DNA of 64,000 nucleotides from Halichondria panicea (lineage: Eukaryota > Porifera > Demospongiae > Suberitida > Halichondriidae), in contig NC_087385.1 in NCBI RefSeq assembly GCF_963675165.1, positions 2,666,501 to 2,730,500 on the forward strand, given 5' to 3'. A program made the translations under genes and the position numbers. Every line of letters starts with the position of its first letter. Position 1 is the first letter of the stretch. Of this stretch, positions 46,101 to 56,099 are shown piece after piece. The notes beneath the pieces are model-generated. The model made no database searches and was not told the origin of the DNA. It was given only the letters and a program-made list of their open reading frames with translations.

Positions 46101-47282
46101 TTCCTAAATTTGAAATTTCAATTGTTTAGAGAATTTCAATTTGAAATACTTACCTCACTGTAGGGCCTATCATTGATTTCCCCTTGTGCATTGGTTTCAA
46201 AACGCTGCTTACACTGCATTGAATTGTACAAAATGTATCTGCTTACAGAACTCAGATACTATATGTACTTAGTAATTACCTAACTCACCACGTCATTGAT
46301 TTCCCCTTGTGCATTGGTTTCAAAACGCTGCTTACACTGCATTGAATTGTACAAAATGTATCTGCTTACAGAACTCAGATACTATATGTACTTAGTAATT
46401 ACCTAACTCACCACGTCATTGATTTCCCCTTGTGCATTGGTTTCAAAACGCTGCTTACACTGCATTGAATTGTACAAAATGTATCTGCTTTCTGATGCTT
46501 ACAGAACTCAGATACTGTATGTACTTAGTAATTACCTAACTCACCACGTCTCCGCAGAATAAGTTTTGGTCGTCAACAATGAACGGTTTTCCCACTAGAT
46601 TTCTCCCTAGAAAAACAGAGAAGGTAGTTTAAATACCATATATAGTAGTATTAAAACGATGCTTATGAATAATTTTAATGAATGGATTTTAGAGCCTTTG
46701 TAGCTCACGGGGGTTAAACAATGAATTTCAGTATGCCATGCAGAGTACCGCTATAGAGTCAGAGTGTCGTATCTTGTTGAGATATACAAACAGATAAATC
46801 ACAAAATTGGTGACAACTAATACGGAGAACCCGAATTCAGGGAACTGATTTACAGAATGTGCAAAGTGCAATTAGAAAATTCACGGTTATTCTATCATAG
46901 CAGACTGTGCATTTCGTGATATAGAGTTTTAATCATGTTTTTCATACTCACCACAAAAGTTACAGACTAAACATCTAGCGTGGAATGTTTTCCCTTCATA
47001 TTTATAGGGAATGTTGTGAGCAATGCTTTTCCCACACTTCAAACAGTAGGGGTCATGCTCATCTTCATCTGAGGGAATACAACAATGTGTATGAAATACA
47101 GTAGACATGAAAGAATTTCATGGAAGGAACATTAGATATTGAGAAGGAACATTACGATTGATTGAGAGGTAGCTAAAAGGTTGTGCAGTGTGCTAGAGGC
47201 AAACCCTCTGCATGAAACTCTGCATGTTACCTTGTTTGGGTTCTTGCAAAACATGAGTTTCTGTAACTTTGTCCTGAGCCAT
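43189..47282 (-). CDS. Protein with LIM domains at both ends
   Basis: Probably a cytoskeletal or junctional adaptor. Exons in transcript order: 47282-47231, 47068-46952, 46606-46545, 46459-46412, 46336-46289, 46213-46154, 46103-43769, 43723-43616, 43396-43323, 43269-43189 (2985 nt, 994 aa). LIM 1, residues about 24-80: CLKC, HARC, LVCNFC and FCGDV, with the final Cys contributed by the next exon (CKQRF). The middle of about 800 aa is one long exon, Ser/Pro-rich with proline-rich and basic motifs (PPPIPLKRG, RRPKKNVRW), and looks disordered. LIM 2, near the C-terminus: CVVC, HSKCFYCSKC and YCWDC. LIM domains bind two zinc ions and mediate protein contacts. The N-terminal LIM is followed by three near-identical 16-residue exons from a recent duplication. 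I do not know a vertebrate protein with exactly this layout. Confidence 0.85.
46154..46544 (-). repeat. Tandem 123-bp duplication spanning an exon (three exon copies)
   Basis: The exons at 46459-46412, 46336-46289 and 46213-46154 all encode CKQRFETNAQGEIND, with intervening introns nearly identical apart from a roughly 11-bp difference in the first one. The first two end GACGTG/GTGAGTTAGG, exactly like the end of the preceding exon at 46545. The last ends with its own sequence (DRPYSE) and a GTAAGT donor. The repeat period between the first two copies is 123 bp. Confidence 0.93.
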
Positions 47283-47666
47283 TTTGTGTTGTGGTTTTTT
47301 GCTGTAGCTTTGTGGTTTCGTTTGCTGTGAGCTCCAACCACAAAGGTCGGACTACTACTGTAGTGAAGGTATCTTTTTTTGATTTGCTGGTAGATCTACC
47401 TCAACCGACTTAAATCAGTTATAGGTCTTCACAGCCACCGCGTACCGCTGCACACCAGAACTCTGACACACACACTTAACTCTAACAACAAATCGTAGCT
47501 GCTTTGAACAAAGCATCACGTGTACACTGAAAAGGGGGCGGATCTGATCTGCTTGCAATGTTCTGCAATCCCATTGCCCCACCCTAGCCCTAGCCCTTGC
47601 GAACACCAGAGTGATTTTTTGAAGCTGCTGCATATCACATGAAGTGTTCCTGCGCTAAATCAAAAT
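47283..47666. promoter_or_regulatory. Divergent promoter region, LIM gene / PTB gene
   Basis: 384 bp separate the start codons of the LIM gene (-) and the TM-IQ-PTB gene (+). It includes GGGGGCGG at about 47534 (a GC-box-like motif) and a CACCCTAGCCCTAGCCCT stretch. No coding frame is credible. Confidence 0.5.
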
Positions 47667-50600
47667 ATGTCAGACCTCACTACAAACCCTACAGCTGGCA
47701 GCAGTACACCAGAGAATATTACTATCATTGTGCCTGTAGTTTTAGGTAGCATTATAGTGCTTCTTGTTGTAGCACTTGTGGTCTCGGCTTGTTTATTTCT
47801 AAAGAAGCGCAGGAAGCTATGTTTTGGAGAAACATTTGAAGATGAGAAACCTATCTTATCTAGTGACAATAAGGCACAAGATAAAGTGTGGCCATTTAAA
47901 AATAAGCCTGCAAAGCCGAAGCCCAAGAAAAAGAAGAAGCATGAAAAAGGAAAATACCACTCCTTGGGAAGAGCTCCACCAAGATTTAAAAGTGATCCAT
48001 TTGCCAAAAGTTCGATGGTGAATCCTTTAGCTGATGATTTCGATCAAGAAGAGGATTGGACAAACCCTTTGTTTGATACTGAAAAAGCTGCTGTTCATGA
48101 TGCTGTCATTTGCATACAGAGCTGGTATCGAATGATCAGGTATTACGGTATAAGTAACGTCACTGAATCACAAAATAATAATTATTTCAACGTTTGAAAG
48201 CTTTTTTTAATTTATATCCAGAGTGAGAATTCCATTTCTCGAGCTAAGGAAAGCTGTTATGCTATGTCAAGCTCTTTACAGAGGCATTTTGGTCCGCCAG
48301 AATCTTCCTCAGTTGAAAAGAGACAAGCAGCTCAAAGATGTAAGTACATGTATTCAATTTACTGCAATTGAAAAGCAGCCATAATTTTTCCACTCATGCA
48401 TGCAGCAACAAAAGAAAAAGCAAGCAGGATGGAAAAAGAAAGGAACCCTTTCAGGTATAGAGCTGCTTAATGTTTGGAATTCTTGTATGTATCTTCTTTC
48501 TATTCTACAGCTTTGAAATTCTTTGAAGTAAAGGTAAGATAAATGATCCAAGAGAGATACTATCAGTGTTAAATGTATTCCCAGGGATTTGGATTTGCGG
48601 AAGTAGAACAACTGTATGGTCTTGAGACAGTTAGAAATGCAGCAGAACAATTGAGGTCTCTTTACGGAGGAAAAGGCAAAATGAAACTCAAGCTCTTCAT
48701 CTCGGTTAAAGGCCTAAAGCTTTATGATCATCAAACTTTTGTAAGTTCGACAATGCATTACCTGCTTGTTAAATTTATGTGTGCTCTTTAATGGCTTCTG
48801 TAGAATCAATTCGCAGTTGTTAAAATTTCCAGTGTCTCATTCTGTACACTGGATCCAAAGAACAAGAAAATGTTTGCTTTCATAAACAGAAAAAAGAAGA
48901 GAAACTTTTGTCATGTGTTTCAAGCCAGTGAACATGACGTGAGTTAATTGCTAAGGCATACGTATTAATGCAATGTAACTAAAATGTATGTTTTGAGGAA
49001 TTTCTTTTCACCTTGTTTGTTGCTATATTATTTGTGGTGTCATCGTGAGGAATATTATGTGTTTTGTACCGTATATTGAGGTTATTTTGTATGGTGGAAA
49101 ATTTCGTAGTTTTCGTAATTGTAGAGCATCATTGAAAATTAAAACTGTGAATTGCTAACATTCTATTTGAGCTGTGCGAATATTAAAAATCCAAAATATG
49201 TTTCATACGAAATTTGCTCCAATAAAAATTACCTGCTATACAGTATATTTATGCCTCGAGGCATAGCCTATGAGGGATATAGTAAAGCTGACTGTGTGTG
49301 TATTCTAGCCGTAACTGCTCAATGGTTGCAATGCAACAAAAAGTAACAGCGGCTTCTAGCCACGTTCTCTTGGATTTTATTCATGGATTTGCAAACTAAA
49401 GCTTTGCTCTCTAGTTATGGCTATTTTTACTCACAGTGAAGGCTGTTGCAGTCGCTTCAGAATCTTTGATAGTATCATCTGTTCGCACAAACTTTCTATT
49501 CAACTTGTGAGAACCATTGACTCTCTTTTGGCAGTTGATACATCAAAACAAATGTACATCATTGAATCAAGCTACAAAAAGCTAACACTCAAGGGCGTAA
49601 CCAGGGGGGTGCTAGGGGTGCTCGAGCACCCCCATCCAGCCTAAGTCAAGTACTAGTAGGCAAGCAAAACTCAAAACTGTGAGCTATTTCGTAGCTAAAT
49701 AGGCTTCTCTATGCAAATAGAAGATTGGACCACGCCCAACTAAGCAGATAAGTTAATTATGATGTCACTAATAAGAGGTGTAGCTTCCGGTAAACCAAAT
49801 TTTGGCGCTGCGTGGCTAAAAATCGGGCGTTTTGCGCCCTCTTTTATCTATAATAGCACCCCCTTCCTCAAAATCCTTGCTACGGTACTAAAGCTACCAC
49901 AACTCCTTCTCTGAAATACTTAAACCCTCTTTTGTTTAATTATTGACAGGATGCAAAATACTACATTGTAGATCTACATGTAGTTGCTTCTATCCTTCAT
50001 CAAGCCATCACACATACACGTACTTCTGTTCATGTGTGTGGAAATCAATTCATTCATTGTCAATAATTGCAATCAACAATAATAACGTAACATTATACCT
50101 ATAATTATCTCTTCTATAACACTCTTGAGCGAAAGCAAAACATAGTGAGAGGCATTAGCAAAACGCAACTTACAGCACTCGTTAAGCTAGCATCTCTGAA
50201 TTAATTATTTTTGCTTGACATTACAGGCTCAGAAGATGGTAGAGACTATAGCAGAGGCTTTTGAGGTTACCTTCAAGAATCTAGAAGAAAAGAGGGAGAG
50301 TCGAGAGGTACCCAATGCACTAGCAACTAATTTAGCCATGGTGTAATGTCTGAAGTCTGCATGCAGTGAATTAATTAATGTGCACACGTACGGGATTCAT
50401 TGCAAATAGATGGGGTGATTATTGTGCAATTCATTGGGATTATGGAGTATATTCAGTGCTGTTACTAGGTTGTTTACTATAGTTCTAACAGACGGTATCA
50501 GGTGTCACAAGTCACATACCTGTCAGCGAATCTTAGAAAGCCCACCCACTTGTAAACTACACCCACTCACAAGATATTCATTTCCCACAATCTCTTCGTA

Positions 50601-51384
50601 GTTGGTTACTTTAATTAATAGGTCCCTTGGCTGGAAGCACACTACTTGTTAGAGGGCCATGTACATAGTTTACATATAATCCCTCAACCTCTCCTCTTCA
50701 CAGAATACTCGCCTTGCTCAACTGAAAAAGAGGGCATTTGTAAGTACTTACATCATTATATATTTCTTTAACGTATTTTCCTCTATAGCACCGTCAAAGC
50801 CAGGAGCTCGACATTGAAATTGCCAGCATGATGGAAATGGCAGAGACTGCCTCCATATCTACCTCCTCTGATATTGCAGAAAGACAATCCATGCCACAGT
50901 TAGCACTAGGGCATTGTCATAATAGCCAATCAGAGTCAATGGACGGCTCAGTCACTGGTTCCAGGGAGAGACTGATACCACTGGGACAAAACGTAAGCTA
51001 GTTAATTGAATCAACGAATGCTATACATTTTTTCATATAGCGTCACTCAAGAGGATCAAATTTAGTTCAATCACAAAAAGCACCACATGCACGTTCAAAC
51101 TCATTGGTACGTTATTTATACTACCTTCTTAATTATCATATTTGTATATGCATGCTTGTTTGTTCTGCAGATGTTTCAACAACCATATGTACGTAGTAAT
51201 AATGAACCTATGACAATTTCACTATCAAAGGTAAGTGAACTTTAATACAGATAACTGTGCAGCATGAATGAGCTAATATTGCAATATCTGTCCTCTCTGT
51301 TAGCAAAGAAGGCAAATTCAAATCGACATTGAAAGTCATCATCTGAGCACAAACATTGATGAAATGGTCACCAGATTTAGTTGA
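47667..51384 (+). CDS. Single-pass membrane protein with IQ motifs and a PTB domain
   Basis: Exons: 47667-48139, 48222-48339, 48406-48454, 48511-48533, 48585-48740, 48804-48938, 50227-50307, 50704-50739, 50789-50992, 51041-51106, 51171-51230, 51304-51384 (1482 nt, 493 aa). Residues 1-18 are a short Thr/Asn-rich segment without a signal peptide. One membrane span follows (ITIIVPVVLGSIIVLLVVAL), then a Lys-rich juxtamembrane stretch. About 145-185 carries two IQ-like motifs (IQSWYRMIRVR, split by an intron, and CQALYRGILVRQ), which bind calmodulin or light chains. Residues about 220-355 resemble a phosphotyrosine-binding domain of the GULP/LDLRAP type: ALKFFEVKGFGF, LFISVKGLKLYD, ISSVSFCTLD, FAFINRK, CHVFQA, and the helix AQKMVETIAEAFEVTFKNL. 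The C-terminus is Ser/Gln-rich. It may be a membrane-tethered adaptor for NPxY-containing receptors. I know no named orthologue. Confidence 0.82.
49250..49500 (+). repeat. Dispersed repeat family, copy 2
   Basis: This segment in the 1.3-kb intron 6 of the PTB gene shares blocks with the reverse complement of 8840-9235 (GGCTTCTAG...TCTTGGATTT, GGATTTGCAAA, GCTGTTGCAGTCGCTTCAGA). It begins with ATGCCTCGAGGCAT, an internal palindrome. Confidence 0.5.
49590..49890. mobile_element. Probable short non-autonomous element
   Basis: The segment starts with GGGCGTAACCAGGGGGGTGC and ends near ATAGCACCCCCTTCCTCAAA, roughly inverted at the GGGGGTGCT block. G-rich starts of this kind recur in many invertebrate interspersed repeats. 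No coding frame is visible. Confidence 0.4.
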
Positions 51385-52675
51385 AAGCTAGATCTTACCT
51401 AATAAGCGTGTTAATTTACTTGACTATTTCTATCTACATGTATATGCTATAAATTATGCACAAATATTGCATATATAGTCTGTATTATTATTTATATAAT
51501 AGCAGCGCTATAAATTAAACTCTTGGCTTGAAGTGTAGATTTATAGCATATAACTGTGTTATGCATAATTAATTATAGAGGAGTGTTGTTATTATGGAAT
51601 GTTATCAGTGACAATCTAATACCCAGAAATTCTATACACCCTAAAATTAATAAGCTGACACTGAATTTGCAGAATCTAATTAGGCCATACCACTTATGTT
51701 TCACGGACTTTTAATCCAAACCAGGGTGGCAGGCAAAAAGATAAATATCATTATAAAACCACTTTAGCTAGATCACGTGGTTATTCTGACCTCTAACCTG
51801 GACCACTAATCAGTTAACTTTTTGGGCATTTTGCAAAAATAATGCATTCTGCATAAAATAATAATGACCCAGTGAAACATAATTGGTGTGGCCTTACGAC
51901 AAAATGTATGATCTGTAATCAATGACAAAATTAGCCAGATACGTACCAAAACTGGACCCAAAAATACTGACAGTGCAGACAGTGAGTGACCCACAGCTCG
52001 ATTCCCTAAAAAGATACACAAGGAATTATATACCCTCACCCAGAGAACTTCAACCAGCAGGAAACTGGCCCTCATACCCACACCAAACTATGATATTTAC
52101 TGTCCCAACATTATTCCCTGAGGCAATTAATTACCATTATTTTTTTCTCGACTGAGGCTGACATGCAATGAACATACATAGTCTACTGAATCATGTGGAT
52201 GATCCTCCATGCAATTTGTTATGTTGAATATATACTCTCTGGCAACTGAACTTCATTTTTATTCCTCTAGCTATAACTTTAAAACTATGACTCTTAGACT
52301 ACCATAACAGCCAACAATGATTTTAGCCTCATACTACACCCACTTCAAAATGTAAACTTAAAGCCACGTCTATCTACTTAATTACAGCGCCCATAATTTT
52401 GCTTTTCCATTGGCGCATAAATATTAGAAGCACAACCACATGCATGTGCTCCTGACACAACCTAGATCAATAATCAATTGGCGCTAATAGCATTAAAACG
52501 TAGTAGTAGTAGTAAAAGATAGGTTCCACAGGTAATGATCATAAACAGCAGCAGAAAAAATGTACATGTAATCAATAATTATAATTATACACTATAGCCA
52601 TGACAATTATAACAGGGTTTAGGAACTATACAACTAATGAGAGATTACAACCGATACATGATACAACGTTCAATT
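51385..52675. other. Intergenic between convergent genes, no confident gene
   Basis: Downstream of both the PTB gene (+) and VWA5A (-). AT-rich. A 77-codon frame with ATG at 51922 (MTKLARYVPKLDPKILTVQT...) is overlapped by an opposite-strand frame and shows no domain, so I do not call it. The rest appears to be untranslated flank. Confidence 0.5.
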
Positions 52676-55600
52676 TTAGGCTAAAAATTTATTTGCAGCG
52701 ACCTTCATGTTGTCCAGACTGGTATCCCCGGGGGAGATGCTCTGTTTCTTGGTCCAGGCCTCAGCCTTAGCTCCGACCAACTCCCACTCCTCCAGGTCAT
52801 CCACGTACTGTGTGTGCAGTAGCTCCAGTATCAGCAGGGTAGCCCATAGCAACGCTGTCACGCCTTGACACTCAGTCGGACATCCACTCTCAACTTCTTG
52901 AAGAGTTTTCCCAACAAATCGAGCCAGAGCAGAGTTAATCTTCCATGAGCCATCGGCTTGCTGGGCTCCAATTATCGAGGAAAGAGTTGATTGCAAACTG
53001 GTACTTTCATTTAAACTCTCACTGTCATCATCACTGTCCTCATCATAGTCCAAAAGTGCATTATCACATTGGCTTTGACGTTGATACTCACATCGCTCAG
53101 CCCCACTCTTCGATCGACTGCCTTTAGCAACAACAAACGACAGCATTGGAGGACCACCTTGAACATCTCCCATATCACCACATACTTGCATCTTCTTGGT
53201 AGGTGCTTTTTTGTTAGATTTTTTTCGATCTCTCGATGTTGATCTCTTTCGTTTCTTTGTTGGATATCCTCCATGAACTTGTCGTTGAAATGTATATGGT
53301 GCCTTAGCCTGGACAACAAACGTCTTTAGAGCACCTTCGATGGGTTTCAAGTTCTCCTCGTCCACTGCAATGAAGGCGGTGCGGGAAGACACCACACTCG
53401 ATTCAACACTCAGCTTCACAATCTCTCTAGAATCTTTTCCCTCATGTTCCCAGTCTTTTATGAGGGCCTTAGCCGCAAGGTGGTGCACTGTTGAAACTGG
53501 CGGCAACTCCCCAGCTCCAGACTTGAACTCCACTGTGTCAGAGATCGATTTCTGTAGCAATTTTCCTTTCAGTACTGCCTTTCCTGTCAATTTATCACTC
53601 TTTGCCTTGACAAGTGCATAGACCACCAGCTTCTCTCCAGCAAAGATTGGAGGCAAGGTTTGTGGACACTGGAGAATTTCAGGCTTTCCGTCAATTTTGA
53701 ATTCCAGACTCACATCTGTCAGGGCAGGTTGCAAGGCTCTCTTGAGACTGCGAATCACCTGAAGTGGCATAACAATGAATGAAATGTAGTTTAATTAGTT
53801 AAACGTAGTTAACGAGAGAATACACTAACCGTGGCCTTACCTCGAATCACACAGTCATAGGCGTGCCTACCGCACATGCGCATCCAGGTTCCACGTGCTA
53901 AAGTACAGCTGCTGTCAGCGACCACAGACAATGGCTACTCAAATCTTAAGCCTAGCTCCCACCCTCCCATTCACACACCCTCCCATTCACACGGAGGTTA
54001 AGACCTACCTTAAGGTGACATACAGTATTTTAATTTGTGAGTTACTAATTTCTGCGAATGAGAGTAAAATCACAAAAATGTGTACTCGCAGATAATTGGA
54101 AAATGCAATGAACTCATTAAAACCACTTGCGAATAATTAGAAACACAAATTAATTTCACATGATTTAGCAGAATTTAATACCAGCAGAATGAGCTAACGG
54201 TGAAAACGCAAACAAATCTTCTACCTGTGAAAATAAGCCACCTTAAGGTATATATTTTCCATCCGACAATATTGATATACCGTTTGGGGGGCTGAAAGGG
54301 CTCCTAACACTTACGTACTTAATGCTAATCGCAGGGGCTCTCCCCCAAACCTAACCGCAGTCACGTGACCCCCAACCTCTAGCATGACAGAAATAAATGG
54401 GCACGTAACATCCGCTTAGACCGGTACTGCCAAAAGATAGTAATATCCTTGCCTAGGATATGACGCATTACCTATAGACCGCAATCATCTGTACAACCAT
54501 AGTGAACAATCCAGTTACACTAAAAAGTATGTTATCAAACCTTTGGCTGTAGACGTTCCCCTTCTTTAACAAACTCTGCACTTCCATTGCCCGCATGAGC
54601 CAGCCCTTCTACCAGAGCAGTAGATACACCAGACCCTATACCAAACGTGAAGCACCTAAGGGATTGTGAAGACACAAAATTGTATAAATCCACCTATATT
54701 TACAATACTGTGTACACGAGCATTAATACCCCACCTTGCACTCTTATTGTTCTGTTTCACCATCTGCACACAGGCATCAGTGTTGCTGACAGCACCATCA
54801 GTGAGCACAAACACTTGGCGAGACAGACCACCCTGGGGCTTAGACTTGAAAATGAAATCCAACGGACTAAGAAGTTCGGTTCCTCCTAAATTGGCCTGCA
54901 ATCCAGTAAGGTGTGCCACTGCTTTGTCCAGAGTCGACTGCGAGTAAGGAACACTGACTTCAGGAAATAGCTGTTCGTAACGTGATCCAAAACCGACAAT
55001 ATTGAAGTAGCAATTCTCAGGCAAGCTTTTCATGAAGAGAATGAGAGTTTCACTGGCACTTTGGATGAACTGTCCGCTCATGCTACCACTCCTGTCCACA
55101 AGGAAGATGAATTCACAGTCATTTTCCAATTGATCGAACTTGGGGAAAAAATTGACCATTACAGCTTTCTGGCTCATGAAGCCAGTATCTGTTCCTTCCT
55201 CCACTACTGCACACGGCTGATAGGGTTCCTTGTGCTGTATTAGAACCACCAAGTCTTTATCAGCTGGCTTCTGGTCACTAAGTGTCACTTCGATCTTATC
55301 TTCTCCGTTAGTGCAATTGAGAGTGTGGGTGGGGGAGACGATCGTTGCAATGCGTTGGGGTTCTAGAATGTTTAGTTGGAATCTACTGTAGCTGGAACTG
55401 TGGGCAGAAGAAACTTGAGAGCCAGAATCTGACACATTGGCAAGTGGGTCGCTGGATCCAGTCGGAGTGTAGCGTGACTTGAAGACAGAGGGGAGGGAGA
55501 ATCGAACATTTTCTTCCGCATCGATAGGTAGCTCTGCAACCACTTGGAGGTGAATCTCGGCATCTTTCTGAGGAGACAAGTTTCCCAAAGTGATACTAAA

Positions 55601-55957
55601 TACGTCTCCCGTCTTCTCCTCACCAAGAGCAGCCGATTGTCCACTAGCAATAGCGTCGTCGTAAGCAGCTCTGGCCTCCTCCTTCTCTTTAATGTCGGCC
55701 TTGATTCTGCGACCATCAATAATTGCAGTGAGTCCCACCACTGCACTGGACTCTTCTACTGGGAATCTGAACAGCACCTCTGCTGGATCTGACGAGTCGT
55801 TTGTGTATTTCAGTACAGATTTTAGTCCCAGAAGGCATGCTTTGATTTCTGCCTCCACAGACACTTCTTTGAGAGGAATTGGCTGCTCCGTTTGCTTGAT
55901 GATCAGACCAAACAACGATGTAGATCTATGCCTAGAGAATATAGTATTAGTAGCCAT
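52676..55957 (-). CDS. VWA5A: VIT/VWA domain protein, VWA5A-like
   Basis: Cytoplasmic VIT-VWA protein related to VWA5A (BCSC-1), an inferred tumour suppressor in mammals whose biochemical role is unclear. Exons in transcript order: 55957-54735, 54655-54541, 53758-52676 (2421 nt, 806 aa; the human protein is about 786 aa from memory). Residues about 10-140 are the VIT domain (ACLLGLKSVLKYTN, FRFPVEESSAVVGL, IKADIKEKEEARAAYDDAI), as in inter-alpha-trypsin inhibitor heavy chains. The VWA domain spans about 280-460, with MIDAS FLVDRSGSMSG, GGTELLSPL and VLTDGAVSN. The C-terminal region has a Lys/Arg-rich stretch (TKKRKRSTSRDRKKSNKK), a possible nuclear localisation signal. It ends with the helical segment typical of the family (GCPTECQGVTALLWATLLIL, ...WELVGAKAEAW). 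No signal peptide, unlike secreted ITI chains. It is head-to-head with TMEM231. Confidence 0.88.
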
Positions 55958-56099
55958 GTCTAATTATGGGCGCTTTAATTAGAAAACAAGATGCTAGGTT
56001 AGCCTCGATCCCAGCCCCTCTCACTAGTCTTTCTCAATTGAGAGCGGCCTGGAATCGAGGCTACTGCTAGGTATACTGTAGAAAGATCGTTTTTCCATA
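55958..56099. promoter_or_regulatory. Bidirectional promoter VWA5A / TMEM231 with embedded foldback
   Basis: Only 142 bp lie between the two start codons. Within it TAGCCTCGATCCCAG (56000-56014) pairs with CTGGAATCGAGGCTA (56049-56063), and an inner CTCTCAATTGAGAG is itself palindromic. Half of the shared promoter is therefore one inverted repeat. Confidence 0.65.

Noticed and set aside
51922-52155. 77-codon plus-strand open frame between convergent genes
   Set aside because: There is no domain, an opposite frame overlaps it, and it lies in a region expected to be 3' untranslated.
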